Shown here piece after piece: positions 9,625 to 20,338 of a stretch of 64,000 nt of DNA. The translations under genes were made by a program, and so were the position numbers. The notes under the pieces are model-generated. The model searched no databases. It was given only the letters and a program-made list of their open reading frames with translations, and was not told where the DNA came from. Origin of the DNA: Prostheceraeus crozeri (Eukaryota > Platyhelminthes > Polycladida > Euryleptidae); contig CAJQUW010002202.1 in NCBI GenBank assembly GCA_907163375.1, positions 372,001 to 436,000 on the forward strand, given 5' to 3'. Positions within the stretch are counted from its first letter, which is position 1. Every line of letters begins with the position of its first letter.

Positions 9625-10217
9625 GCAAATGAAGTTCGGTGTAATACTTCCTTTCGTCGGGCGTTCCTGTAAAGGGCGGCGGTGAAACCCGTAGCTATGT
9701 ATACCGCAAGGGACATTCGGCAATGGTCAATCTTGTTTAACCTCTCTGCGTCATGTTTGCAAGTGATTGCCTCTGTCTCAACGTAGTATGCATTCGCGTC
9801 AGGGCGACATTTAGCCAACTGTCGAAGGTTGCCTAAAACTTTCCATTGCATACGTTATGAGAACCATGAGTTCTACCTGTCTCTATCAATGAGACGAATT
9901 GATGAATGGAATGAAATGGGAGGACACTCACGCGCCACACGCAACATAACACACTTCTCTCTTCCGTAGTCTAACAAGCTCTTTACACATGGATCGCAGT
10001 CGATTGCTATCCCTGTATCAGAAGTGTAAGCTATCTTAATTTTATTTGACACTATTTCTTCTACCATCACCGCCCGTATGAAATGTTTGAAGATTTACAA
10101 GTTAGACTAAGCGTGCTACTATTTCCAAATGAAAAAGTATACATGGTTAAATCATCCACTGAAGCCCCGTTCAAGTAAGTCAGTATGAAAGCAAAGATAA
10201 TATGAAATAAAAATTTA
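9625..10217 (-). other. candidate small spliced gene on the minus strand, unassigned
   Basis: On the minus strand, an open block at 10070-9920 (with SDTGIAIDCDPCVKSLLD) runs into a donor-like GTGAGT. A second block (9851-9625) is Cys- and Ala-rich (LAKCRPDANAYYVETEA, DHCRMSLAVY). They could be two exons of one accessory gene. A copy of the GIAIDC-coding DNA also lies just after hairpin repeat copy 2 (about 9094-9115), so part of this region was involved in the duplication. No family is recognised. An AATAAA at 10206-10211 (+) and a TTTATT at 10214-10219 (poly(A) signal for the minus strand) close the region. Confidence 0.3.
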
Positions 10218-10664
10218 TTATGGCATGTATTTCAAAAGGTCTTCATCGTCAATATCGTCCCAGAGTCTGGCTTCACATAGATAACAAAAACAGTTCACTT
10301 GCTTTAATCGTTCTTCCACTGCGAGCCTCACTTTGTCGATATACTCCCACTCCGCCATAGTTCGTGGCTGGGAGTTAGGGGTGTACCACTCCCATAATTG
10401 GTGGAGGAATTTGGGGCTGGCGATCTCCATCACATCGTCAGTATTGTACTGGAGATACTTCCACCTCACGCCTGTTAAGTCGGGACACTCCTTCTCACAT
10501 ACACTCTCTTCGTCGTCCGCTGGTAATAACAACTTTCTGATATTGTCCAGTCGGTACACGTTCTCTACCTTCCCTTTCGTTGGAGCGTTTGGTGCAACGA
10601 GCGCCTTTGGTGTTGAGCATGGAGAAGAGAATTTTGTGTTTGGTGTTGTCGGAGGGCTTGTCAT
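10218..10664 (-). CDS. Polinton A accessory protein, unknown
   Basis: An intact 148-residue frame. The N terminus is low complexity and Pro/Thr/Ser-rich (MTSPPTTPNTKFSSP), then a globular part has WEWYTPN, MAEWEYIDKVRLAVEERL and a Cys cluster (NCFCYLCEARLWDDIDDEDLL). The paired C-x-C..C could bind metal, but too few ligands are visible for a named finger. It is divergently transcribed from polymerase B across a compact promoter, and its stop codon overlaps its poly(A) signal. An early regulatory or host-interaction gene is plausible by position only. Confidence 0.6.
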   Translation of the reverse strand: MTSPPTTPNTKFSSPCSTPKALVAPNAPTKGKVENVYRLDNIRKLLLPADDEESVCEKECPDLTGVRWKYLQYNTDDVMEIASPKFLHQLWEWYTPNSQPRTMAEWEYIDKVRLAVEERLKQVNCFCYLCEARLWDDIDDEDLLKYMP

Positions 10665-10921
10665 GTTGACTGTGAATAATAACTTTGAAATGTTTTCTAA
10701 TTCTTAAGCATCAACAAGCAACCAATCAGAATGAACAGCCAATGAATGATGAATATGAAAGTATATATGTAAAGTGACATTCGTGTCATTTCACTCTGTC
10801 TTTGTGACATATAAGTGAAGTGTTCTCTGGCGAATTCCATATTTGAGGCGTACAAGTGAACTGCTCTCTCGTGAAGTCTCTATCTTGTTGAAGTATCAAC
10901 CTTAAACTTGATTTCGTTGAA
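10665..10921. promoter_or_regulatory. divergent CCAAT/TATA promoter of Polinton A polymerase
   Basis: Two CCAAT boxes (10722-10726 and 10739-10743) precede a TATA-like TATATAT at 10762-10768 and a leader of about 150 bp before the ATG at 10922. The same stretch must also serve the minus-strand gene ending its upstream side at 10664. The mirror-image end of the element has the same CCAAT x2 plus TATA set (26277-26322, facing inward). Confidence 0.55.
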
Positions 10922-13900
10922 ATGGTAAGTTGAAAATTTCTTCACTCATCTCCCTCAAACGTGTGGCTAATAGCATCTTCCTCAATTTCAGGCATCAACT
11001 TCATCACCAACGCCCTCCCTTCTCGAGGAAAGTTTAGAGTTGTTGAGTCAAAGTAGGTTGTAACAATACACTGAGACTTGAACAGAGATGATAGAATGAT
11101 TTCTCTTTCAGGTGATGTGAGTTCCAGCTCAGGACTCTCGCGACAAGGCAACGAGTTGGAATGTGCCGAATGCGGACATATGTTTACAAGGAAGCACAAT
11201 CTCCTTCGACACATCAAACAACGTGTGTGTCAACGCAAAGCGGCGTCAATATCCGGAGGTGAAGTTGATTCTGACGATGACATCTCCTTTCCTTGCGATT
11301 TGTGCCCTCTTTCTTTTGATAGTCACTTTCAGCGATCTTCGCACAAACTTCAACACACGTATGCAAATGATCACTACACCAACGGTACCTCTACCATCTC
11401 CCTCATTAATGTTTCACATAATAATTTAGTACGCGACTACTGCATGGAGTCCAATACTCAAATAGTAGATTTTCCTGAGTGGCTCCTTCAAAATTCTAAC
11501 ATTATCGAAGCGCTCTTCAACAATTTAGACAATTTTAGAATGAAGGCGCTCATCTACCTTAAACTAAAATATATTAAGATAGATTTTCAAACTGGTCAAG
11601 TGACGGAGAGAATACAGTTTCATGTTCCTTCCTCTTCCGCAACCGAAGTTGTAGACTGCGAGTCTTGGCTAAATTTTCACATTCAATGTTTAAAATCAAA
11701 TGTAGATAAATTCAATCAACGCGACAGCGCTCTCATTTTTGATGGTGTGGACTCAGCCATATTCAAAATTTCCCTATTAGAAAGTCATGCAGCTCGAGGC
11801 ACATTTAAACTACCAAAAACGTTGTATAATAAGAAAGCTGTCATCAATGTCGATTGTAAATCACAGTGTTTGAAATATGCAGTCCTATCCATCCTTCACT
11901 ATAATGATATCAACGCGCACCGAGATCGCACCTATAGCTATAGACAGTGGGAGGATGAACTAGACTTTGAAGGTTGTGATAGTAACAACATGAAAATCAA
12001 AGATGTAGAAACGTTCGAAAAACATAATAAGATTAAAATTGTCGTTCACGTGTGGGAGAAGGGGTTGAAGGGTGCCCGCTATAATTCACGTTCAACTTAT
12101 TATGAACGTGTAGTCAACCTCTTATTAGTAAAACAAGATGATAGCGAGGAATGGCACTACTGTGGTATTCCCAAAATCTCTCGCTTGTACACTCACTTGG
12201 GGCACTCTAAAAGAGGTGAACATTTTGTATGCGACCGCTGCATCCGCTCCTTTTGGAGTAAAGATAAATTTGAAACTCACTATGAATGGTGCAAGCGAGG
12301 TAAATTACAAATGGAACGCATGCCCAAAGATAAAATATTTTCACATAGGGATAATGGTGGCGAATTAAGTCCCCTGCGTGTCATTTACGCAGACATAGAA
12401 TGCTACATTGATGATATCATCCACAAGCCAGCAGTCATATCCTGCTATGAAGTATGGCATGACCACTTTAGGAATAGACAAAACAAAATGCATACTTGGC
12501 AAGGTGAAGATTGCATTTCAAATTTCTAGAATTTCTCGATAAAGCTGCTAAATTTCAACAATCATATGATTCCCAATTGCAGCGTAAGTCACTACATATG
12601 TCAGATGAAGACAAACAAAAATTTGAAAGTTGGACATCGTGCCCTAAATGTCATAAAACGTTTGATGACGATAAAATTAAGAAAGTGCGTGATCATGATC
12701 ACATCACTGGTAAATTTAGAAACGCACTCTGCTCCAAATGTAACTTTTCACTTAGGTTGAGACGTCGTGTACTACCCGTCATTTTTCATAACTTTAAGGG
12801 CTATGACAGTCATATGCTCATAAAAGGAGGGTTGAGCCAGATGAAATCGTGGCAGTTTAATGTAATAGCGCAAACGAGAGAAAAATTCATGGCAATGACA
12901 GCAAAAGTACCAGTAGATAAAACTAAAGAAAATAAGACTGTCTTCTTCGAAATAAAATTTTTAGATTCATTCCAATTCATGTCAGCGTCACTAGCTTCTC
13001 TCGTTCGTAATCTCAAGTTTCTTCCCCATAGTCAAACTTTGAAGAAACACTATCCAAACTTAACGGATGAAATAATTACTCGCAAAGGAGTCTTTCCTTA
13101 TGCGTATTTTAGCTCAATGTCGAAACTAAATGAAACAACCCTTCCTTCCATTGACAAATTCCAAACCGATTTGACGGGTCAAGATTGTCCAGTAGAAGAT
13201 TATGAACATGCTCAAGAGGCATGGTTAAAATTTGATTGTAAAACGTTTGGCGATTATATGATCGCTTACTTACAATTAGATGTCATTTTGCTGGCTGATG
13301 TCTTTCAGGAATTTCGACGAGTGGCATTAGAAGAAGACAAATTAGATCCTGTCCACTTTGTCAGTCTACCAGCCATGTCCTTTAAATCAGCCTTTAAAAT
13401 GAGTGGTGAGACCATTCATCTCTTACAAGACCCGGAGATGTATAATATATTTGAGCGCGGAATACGCGGTGGTCTCACATTTGTAAATAAACATCATATA
13501 AAATCTGAAACGGTAGGTGATGATCATATCCACCTAAAGTACTATGACCAAAATAATTTATATGGCAAAATATTAAAACCATGCCCTCTCGTAAAAGAGG
13601 TTCGCTTGCTGGGTGGTGATACAGATAGTTTCTTTTTACGAATTACCACTCAAAAAGATTTAAATTTTAATGAAGTAGGAAAGTCATTAGAAAAATATTT
13701 CGACACATCTAACTACAATCCCACTCATCCACTCTCTTCCATACAGAATAAAGCCAAACTTGGTTGTTTTAAGGATGAAACAGCAGGAAAGGAAATAGAT
13801 GAAATGATTCTCCTCCGTCCTAAAATGTATTCCATGAAATTAAAAGAATGTGCAGATAGTATTAAGGGTGCTAAAGGTATATCAAAATCCATTGTTCACA

Positions 13901-14154
13901 AAATGAAACATCGGTCCTATAAGAAGGCCTATAAAAATAAAACTATAACGTTTATCAATATGACAATCTTAAAATCTCAAGTTCATACTGTGAAAACGCA
14001 CACGTTCAAGAAACGAGCGCTTTCAGCATGGGAGGATAAGAGGTGTTGGATAGGACATAACACATCTCTTCCACATGGACATCCTGACACAAACATACCT
14101 CCACCCAAAAGAATAAAACTCACGCTACCACATTCAGGAGATGTATTGAGATAA
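10922..14154 (+). pseudogene. polB: protein-primed family B DNA polymerase of Polinton A, fossil
   Basis: This is the element's replication polymerase. The 5' end is spliced: an ATG at 10922-10924 abuts GTAAGT, giving a 67-bp intron to 10991, and a second candidate intron spans 11053-11111. The N terminus has a C2H2 finger (CAECGHMFTRKHNLLRH) and a second Cys pair. Next come a domain shared with 24177-24587 and the 3'-5' exonuclease motifs (VIYADIECY, FHNFKGYDSH, YLQLDVILLADVF). Between the first two is an HNH-like VRDHDHITGKFR insertion typical of Polinton polymerases. Palm motifs include DQNNLYGK and GGDTDSF, and the family tail WEDKRCW is present. It is clearly broken, with about two or more breaks, and shorter than usual. 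Poly(A) signal AATAAA follows at 14313. Confidence 0.9.
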
Positions 14155-14304
14155 TCAACTTTAACTCAGTATTTTGATGTTGCTTTTTGTAGATATACAT
14201 GGTTGTTTTATGTATCGCATGAGATCGTTTCTTCCTTGTGAATATATGCCTACAGTCAGCCCATTCCCCCTTTATCTGTGAAAAGACTTTTTCATACACA
14301 TATT

Positions 14305-14318
14305 TTTATTTCAATAAA
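14305..14318. terminator. convergent poly(A) signals between polymerase B and penton-like gene 1
   Basis: TTTATT (AATAAA on the minus strand) at 14305-14310 and AATAAA on the plus strand at 14313-14318 sit back to back in the 226-bp gap between the two converging genes. Confidence 0.6.
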
Positions 14319-14380
14319 CATATCACAATGACTTCACTTTGTTTTCCGAAACACTAAAGTTACGAGGGATTTAGTATCTT

Positions 14381-15854
14381 TCACATGGATGCACTCTTGT
14401 AAACCATTGGTAATTTTGATAGCAATAGAGGGTATAGTTTGTTTGACGACGGGATGATAGAAAATAGATTGAAACATCTTCTCGACAATTCCATATGAAG
14501 CGTCTTTATCATGAATGAAATCACGTATTCTTTTTTCTCACCAACAGAAATAGGAAGAATCAAATCACTTTGAATGTAAAGGTGCTGTTCATGTTTATCA
14601 AGTGTCATTGGTGTTTCTATACCAATCGTATGCGCAGCAGTAAACACAGTTTGTAGCATTGAAAAACCAAAGAGTTTTTTCAAATTTTTACTAAATTGAC
14701 ATTGAATGTCATCACCCAGTTTCAGAACAACGCGTTGATTTTCAATTGAAAACGAAATGTGGTGTGTCTTTACATCATATTTACTTTTCATCTCATGCTT
14801 CAACTTCTGTTGTATATAAGGATTTACTACATGAATGAAGCTTTCAACTGTATGATATAGACGCGGCATTATATTGATAGCAACTTTAGATTCTTCATAA
14901 GACTGGTAAATGTTCTTGATGCGATCACCATAGATGTCCACCCACCATTCATCATTAACTGAATCAGCTTTAGTGAGTTATTCATGAGAAGCATACACCA
15001 GACCGCTTCCAATAATAGGTGTATAATGTCTTACAAAATGACGCAAGGTTGGAGAGAAATAAACTGTAAGTTTTTTCATTATATTTCTGAATAACCAACT
15101 TATTTTTGTCCGCCATAATTTTCTCTCCATACTTCTTACCCACAGTCTCATTCCATCGTTTTACTAACTCAATAAGTGATAAAGGTTGAACACCACGCTT
15201 TTTCAAAATGATGCGTTCTTCACATTCTACATCTTCATCAAATATTTTAGATCTATAATGAAATTTGTTGATTCGATTTGAATAAACTTTTTTAACATTT
15301 GCAGTAGCAATTGACGTTAGATGTAGTCCATGACCAAAACCGAGATGTGGATAGAATTTATTATCCAACCTCAGTGTAAGACCTTTAGTAAAAGAATGAA
15401 AGCGAAGGAACTGTCTCCCACTCCAATGATAGATAGTAAACTCATAAGCTTTCTGATTTTTATTCTTCATGATGGAAGTATTACCACTATTGAACGCCTT
15501 AATAATTTTCTCATTCCCAAATGGTTCATAATAATCTGATTTTATCTGAATCCATTCATAGTTCCACTTTCCATCTGATGTTAAATTGTATGGGAACTGA
15601 AATGCATTATTCATCGTTATTCCATCATGGGTGCGAGGAGTCAATATCATTTCTTCCAAATCATTCACATTCTGAATATTGCTATCATAGCAAATACTAG
15701 AAACGCCAACCTCCCATTCACCTTCTAAATGCAGTAGGCGATTTAATTCTACTCGATAGTCTGATGGTTTATTTTTGGGAAATTTATTCATAGAAGCATT
15801 ACTGGGTAAGTAGATTAGAAACGAGTCCTTATTTTCACTTTCAATATTATTCAT
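14381..15854 (-). pseudogene. penton-like minor capsid gene 1 of Polinton A, fossil
   Basis: The N-terminal part has the lineage signature LPSNASMNKFPKNKPSDYRVEL followed by LEGEWEVGVSSICYD, and the C-terminal part has IMPRLYHTVESFIHVVN and ISFSIENQRVVLKLG. The same blocks in the same order occur in the neighbouring gene (15886-17284) and in Polinton B (44711-46288), so these are paralogues. In Polintons the second conserved capsid gene besides the major capsid is a penton-type minor capsid protein. I assign this family to that role by elimination and conservation rather than from a decisive motif. It has about one or two breaks. Confidence 0.55.
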
Positions 15855-15885
15855 ATTGGAAAAAATATATTAGCATACTTTTGCA

Positions 15886-17284
15886 TTAACTCTTCATTCG
15901 GAAATGGAGTGTGATACTTGTCACTGCATCTTTATGAAAAGGAATCAACGCACCAGCATCGTCATAAATTGCAATATCAAGTTGTGGGATGTAGTTTGAT
16001 TTCAGCTTTGTATTATGCACTTTCTTGAAAGTATGCTCAGATAAAATACTGCAGCTTTTTGGCTGGTATGGTATCATTGCTAGCAATGGAGCTTCAACAT
16101 CTCCCACACGTACATCTTCACCAATATTGGAATATATCTGAAAATAGTTAATACGACGCGATAGCGACATGTCTGCGCTAGCTTTGGTTACAGTACCACT
16201 TTTAAAGATATTTTGATCAAAACCCAAAATGTCCATTAGAGTTGTATCCATAATTAGCTCAATACCTTTTCCACTTTTAGTGAGAGACAAAACACCTTCT
16301 TTTTCAGAAAATGAAATTTGTTGCTCATTAATCACTTCATTTAAATAATCTACAACCAATTTAACTGAAGTAATAATGCGAGGCATCAACACTCTTGTTT
16401 CATGTAAGATACCACCTAAAGGCTCTACACACTTTCTGTATAAAGATACGCTCCATTCTGTATCAAATTGATTTGACCTTTCACATGGTAAATGTTTCAT
16501 ATCAAATTTTCCATGAACAGCTGCAGAATGATGTCGTAAGAACTGATGAAAATCTTTTGAACAAACTAATACTAGATCATCATCATTTAATTTACTTATT
16601 GCAATATGATTAGATGATTTGATATAAGTCAATATTGCCACTTGTTTACCGTCAACTCGAAGGAGATAATTAAATTTCTTCAATAATGTTTCAGGAGTCA
16701 TGTTTGTCTTTCTTGGCTTAATCACAATCTTCTTCACCAACGTCTTCTCATTTTTTGGAATAAGATCTACATAATAAGCTTCCTCTCGATATATATTAAC
16801 TGTTTATGACCACTTATGTGGTAATTAACGTTATAATTATCATAGCTTGTTAAGGCGCTAGCGAGGTAACCTAAATCATTTCTTAAACTTGGACTTAAAC
16901 CAACAATCCAATCTTTCTCAACTACATGATGTACATAAGTATGATCATCATTGTGCGGAGTAAATTGGACAATATGTTTACACGCTTTATTCAGGAAATC
17001 ATATATAAACTTTTTACATGATAAGAGATCTTTCTTTGGCCACTGTGGAATGTATACTCGGCAGCCCTTTTCACATTGGTAAGCAGCTGTAGTCTCATAT
17101 TAATAGTCATCACCTCATGATCAAAAGTATAGACACAGTTGCTATAAACAAGTTGAGTGACACCCACTTCCCAATTTCCATTTAGCTGTTGTGCATGATC
17201 AATGGGAGTAGAAGAGAGTGCGGCTCGATTACTAGCAAATCTATTTGCGGCCGCATTGCTAAGCAAAATATGATAAAACGACAT
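15886..17284 (-). pseudogene. penton-like minor capsid gene 2 of Polinton A, fossil
   Basis: A tandem paralogue of the preceding gene, 31 bp away. It begins MSFYHILLSNAAANRFASN with LNGNWEVGVTQLVY, carries VLMPRIITSVKLVVDYLNEV and LMDILGFDQNIF in the middle, and ends with YSNIGEDVRVGDVEAPLL and IAIYDDAGALIPF. The last two blocks match YCNIIEYTRVGDIEAPLL and ISIHDDTGEVVPF of the Polinton B gene, making this the better-preserved version of the two. Probably the vertex (penton) protein of a capsid. Broken, with roughly two breaks. It diverges from the plus-strand gene at 17320, with only 35 bp between starts. Confidence 0.6.
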
Positions 17285-17319
17285 CTTTATATTGCTGATC
17301 TGCGACTTTGCATAACATC

Positions 17320-17676
17320 ATGAAGACTTGGATTTTGGACTCTCTACAATATATCAGAGTTGATCGTGATGGAAACGTGCATTTCAAAAATTCTCATGGT
17401 CATACATCAAGAGGTATTACATTAACATGGCGACAATTTGTCAACCTCAATGATGTCATGAGGGATTTGGAATATTTTGAAACATTAAGATTCATCTCCT
17501 TGGGTGATCAAGTTTGGCTTCAACATTACAGAAATGAAATTCAAATCTGCCATTCTTTTTCCGCAAACTGTTTCTCATTTCGCAAATACAATTGGGAGAA
17601 GTATAGAAGATACATACATCGCTCCATCATGACATTTATTCGTCGTGAGTTCATCGCCCTACTATGCAAATCTTAA
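17320..17676 (+). CDS. small PC4-like protein, copy 1 (Polinton A)
   Basis: A 118-residue frame (the ATG at 17320 is preferred to an upstream TTG). Layout: WILDSLQYIRVDRDGNVHFKNS, then RGITLTWRQFVNLNDVMRDL, then a basic C terminus. A beta-rich start followed by R/K-G-I-x-L-x-x-x-x-F/W-x-x-L and a helix is the layout of PC4-type transcriptional coactivators, whose core binds single-stranded DNA. The match is by pattern only. A paralogue follows at 17699, and a third relative heads the same gene block in Polinton B at 41371, always just before the TBP-like gene. That context supports a transcription role; other small DNA-binding folds remain possible. Confidence 0.5.
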   Translation: MKTWILDSLQYIRVDRDGNVHFKNSHGHTSRGITLTWRQFVNLNDVMRDLEYFETLRFISLGDQVWLQHYRNEIQICHSFSANCFSFRKYNWEKYRRYIHRSIMTFIRREFIALLCKS

Positions 17677-17698
17677 TCAGACATGACTACCACGCACC

Positions 17699-17995
17699 AT
17701 GAGTTGGAAATTAGATTCCCTACAACGTATTGAAACGGATCATGATCGAAACGTCTATTTCAAAGATTCAACTGGAAATGTGAGAAGAGAGTTTACTTTA
17801 TCTTATCGTCATTTTCAATCTCTACATCATATCATGAAGGATTTGAAATACTTCTATATGAAAAGACATTCACGTATTGGAAATCGCATCTGGCTGCGCG
17901 TCAACAATCGGCGAATTCAACTCTATCATTCCCAACTTCATACTAACTTCACATTTCATCAAGGTATGGTAGTTGGGTGAAGTATAAAAGGAAGG
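17699..17995 (+). pseudogene. small PC4-like protein, copy 2 (Polinton A), fossil
   Basis: A tandem paralogue of the gene at 17320, starting 22 bp after its stop. It shares W-x-LDSLQ, D-x-x-x-N-V-Y/H-F-K and R-x-x-x-TL-x-x-R-x-F-x-x-L with copy 1, then has basic residues. Aligned with copy 1 the C-terminal part looks disturbed, so it is scored as broken. It lies directly upstream of the TBP-like gene. Confidence 0.45.
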
Positions 17996-18025
17996 TACAT
18001 CGCTCAATTTACCGATTCTTTCATC

Positions 18026-18502
18026 ATGAAGCGCCATCGCTACACCATCGTCAACATTCTCCGTCGCTTCAGACTCTACACCAAAATCGATCTCACAACA
18101 TTACACCAACACCTTCCAAACAGCAAGTATTACCCGGGCCGACCTCAAATGTTAGTGGTGAAGATGAACAATTCACGGAATCTTCAACTCTTCCCAAATG
18201 GGACTGCACAGATTCTCGGCGCCCTTTCTCATTCATCGGCGCAGTCAATGCGCTTAGAGCTACAGAGACTACTACGTCGGATATGGAAGAGGGAGAGGTG
18301 TGTGATGTCGAATCTGACTGTGGACAATATGGTGATCTCTACTCAACTGAGTGAAAGTGTATCTTTTTCGAAGATTCGTACCAGCAGTTACAATTTGTGT
18401 TATGAACCCGAACTTTTTCCTGCAGCTCTCATTAGTTGTTGGTTACCTGTGCATGTGGCAATCTTTCATAATAGTAAAGTGATCATTACTGGATTAAAAT
18501 GA
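18026..18502 (+). CDS. TATA-binding-protein-like protein (Polinton A)
   Basis: An intact 158-residue frame with the two-repeat layout of TBP, which bends the TATA box and nucleates transcription initiation. Repeat 1: YTIVNILRRFRLYTKIDLTTL (compare I-V-N-V-V-A-T...L-D-L in TBP), then LQLFPNGTAQILGA. Repeat 2: DNMVISTQL, then YEPELFPAALISCW and VAIFHNSKVIITG, matching TBP's YEPELFPGLIY and LIFVSGKIVLTGAK. The length is near the conserved TBP core (about 180), with the final helix mostly missing. AATAAA follows at 18567. The homologue in Polinton B (41732-42301) retains that last helix. It lies downstream of two PC4-like genes and faces the protease gene. Function is inferred from the fold signature. 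Confidence 0.75.
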   Translation: MKRHRYTIVNILRRFRLYTKIDLTTLHQHLPNSKYYPGRPQMLVVKMNNSRNLQLFPNGTAQILGALSHSSAQSMRLELQRLLRRIWKRERCVMSNLTVDNMVISTQLSESVSFSKIRTSSYNLCYEPELFPAALISCWLPVHVAIFHNSKVIITGLK

Positions 18503-18566
18503 CATGTACAAGCAAATGTGATCCTAGACTATCTCATCGAGTATGTACGTACCCAGCGGATTGTAA

Positions 18567-18602
18567 AATAAAAAACAATTTTTCCAACATGATGTTTTTA
18601 TT
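18567..18602. terminator. convergent poly(A) signals between TBP-like gene and protease block
   Basis: AATAAA on the plus strand at 18567-18572 and TTTATT (minus-strand signal) at 18597-18602. The same junction in Polinton B has the same arrangement at 42422-42435. Confidence 0.6.
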
Positions 18603-18693
18603 TCAAATCATGATAGAACTTACAAATCATTTTTTCATTAGAGGATGGATTACATGAAAAGTTTTGAATAACAGATACAAATCGAGATACATG

Positions 18694-19059
18694 TCAACGT
18701 TTTAAGATGAAGTACAGTACAAAAGCACCACACGTTGATGAAAGTGGATGTTGTAGTATGCGTTCATTTCGCTGATATTGACGCGTATGTTTTCTCAACC
18801 ACTGCTGTGTTGGTATATTTGGAGGTTGAGCAAGAGAGTCAAATAGTTCACCACGTCGGTCTTCTCCAATAAAGATCGCTTTCCAATGCTCACCGCCTAA
18901 ATTCTGCGAATGAGTGTTTAGCACAATAAAGATGGGATAGTGATTTACTGCAGGTGGTAAGGTATCGAGTGAATAGACATTATCGAAAGCTTTCAACGTC
19001 GCTTCGTCTGCATTACGCTGCACTTTAGTCTTAATATCGTCAGCAGTCAACCAACTCAT
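18694..19059 (-). CDS. adenain-like cysteine protease (Polinton A)
   Basis: A 121-residue frame with the Ulp1/adenain catalytic order: GGEHWKAIF (His), LFDSL (Asp) and STCGAFVLYF (Cys). This is the maturation protease that trims capsid and core precursors in adenovirus-like systems; the Gly-Gly sites in the small proteins at 20527 and 23443 would be natural substrates (inference). It is shorter than adenain (about 200) but similar to the Polinton B copy (153). Its ATG overlaps the stop of the upstream major capsid gene. Confidence 0.85.
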   Translation of the reverse strand: MSWLTADDIKTKVQRNADEATLKAFDNVYSLDTLPPAVNHYPIFIVLNTHSQNLGGEHWKAIFIGEDRRGELFDSLAQPPNIPTQQWLRKHTRQYQRNERILQHPLSSTCGAFVLYFILKR

Positions 19060-20336
19060 TAACGATTATACTGAAGAATCACGTCACGATACTTTGTAAT
19101 TTCAATATTTGAATCGAAGACTGCATAAATTAATACATTGATCGTCTCAGGTAGTGTTCATTTGAACGTCAAATCCAAACGAATATTATGAGGCACGTTC
19201 GCTTGACGATAGGGTGCACTAATATCGCTGTCAGCAGTCAAATCAAATGCATAAATAGTATATCCACTCTTACACTCTTTCATAGTGAGTCCGTTGGTGT
19301 CATCCGTATTGTAAAAGCCAAAGACATCCATAAAATCAACATAACTGCGCATAAATTGATCCGCAGCAAAATCTGGTTTGTAGGGTGGACCAGGATGACT
19401 CACACCATTTACACGTAAAGCAATTTCACCTAACTGATTGTGTTTAAAATTGAAAGGATTCTTCTTTATATTACCATTAAATGCATCATTTTCAACCATT
19501 GCCACCATGAGGAGCTTCGGTGCTTCCGATGGAAAGAGGCCATCTTTCATGAAACTCTTTTGATCTTTTGGAATTGTAAAGGTGAGAAGCTTTGTGTGTA
19601 GAACGGGGTAAATGGCATTTTGGCGGTTAAGACCTTCAGCATGTCCTCTAATGACACTTGGATTCGGTACTACTCGACGAATGTAAAGTGCAATATCTTC
19701 CACATGAATTCTAAAATTGTCAACTTTAGCAAATGCATTCAGCGCAAATTCAGGTTTATTCAATGTCAGCTTGAGTCGCATGCTGGTATTACAGAGTAAA
19801 AACTTTGACTGTCTAAAGAAGTCTAAATTCAGCGGACCATATAGCTGACATACTCTACTATCTTTAATCATAGCAGATCGCTTTACAAAGCCACTGTTTG
19901 TTTCAACATCAAATTTTTCTGCTTCATCTCTGTACCATCCCATGGCTTCCATATGACTTTTTTGTGCTGCTGGATGAAACTGTGATACATGATTGAAATA
20001 TGATTTATAGGGATAATCGCTTTGACCACCTTCCACCTGCTGCTCTCCAATCGTTAGAGAAGCATCACGAAGTAATGTAGTCAATGGTAAATTGTTCAGT
20101 CCAACTTTATGTGTATCGTCAATAGCAGTTCCATCTGCTTGCTGAATTCTAAACCTCAAATCAAGTATCGCATAACTCAAATCTATGTAGTCATCACTAC
20201 CACCAGGAATAACAAATTCAATGGGGCCAGCATTCTCAGCTGTTCGAGGATGATAATCTACAATACTTGAACTAAGAATATCTGTCTGTATGGCTTGTTG
20301 ATCAAACAAACAAAAACCGGAAGTTTTACACTCCAT
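19059..20336 (-). pseudogene. major capsid protein of Polinton A (double jelly-roll type), fossil
   Basis: A long frame with the family signature blocks GPIEFVIPGG, PLTTLLRDASLTIGEQQVEGG, GPLNLDFFRQSKFLL, RRVVPNPSVIRGHAEG and FYNTDDTNGLTMKE. The region belongs to the group that includes nematode F54H12.2-like proteins, recognised as Polinton major capsid proteins with a double jelly roll. It aligns throughout with 42892-44173. It is nearly whole, with about one break. Upstream lie the basic and hydrophobic core-type genes, downstream the protease, a morphogenesis operon-like order also seen in Polinton B. Confidence 0.88.
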
Positions 20337-20338
20337 GA

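Noticed and set aside
8838-9851. Long minus-strand frames running through the 140-bp repeats, giving a repeated 45-residue module
   Set aside because: They are antisense to genes B and C, whose plus-strand composition looks genuinely coding; copy 1 is not open in this frame; and the repeat is better explained by its hairpins.
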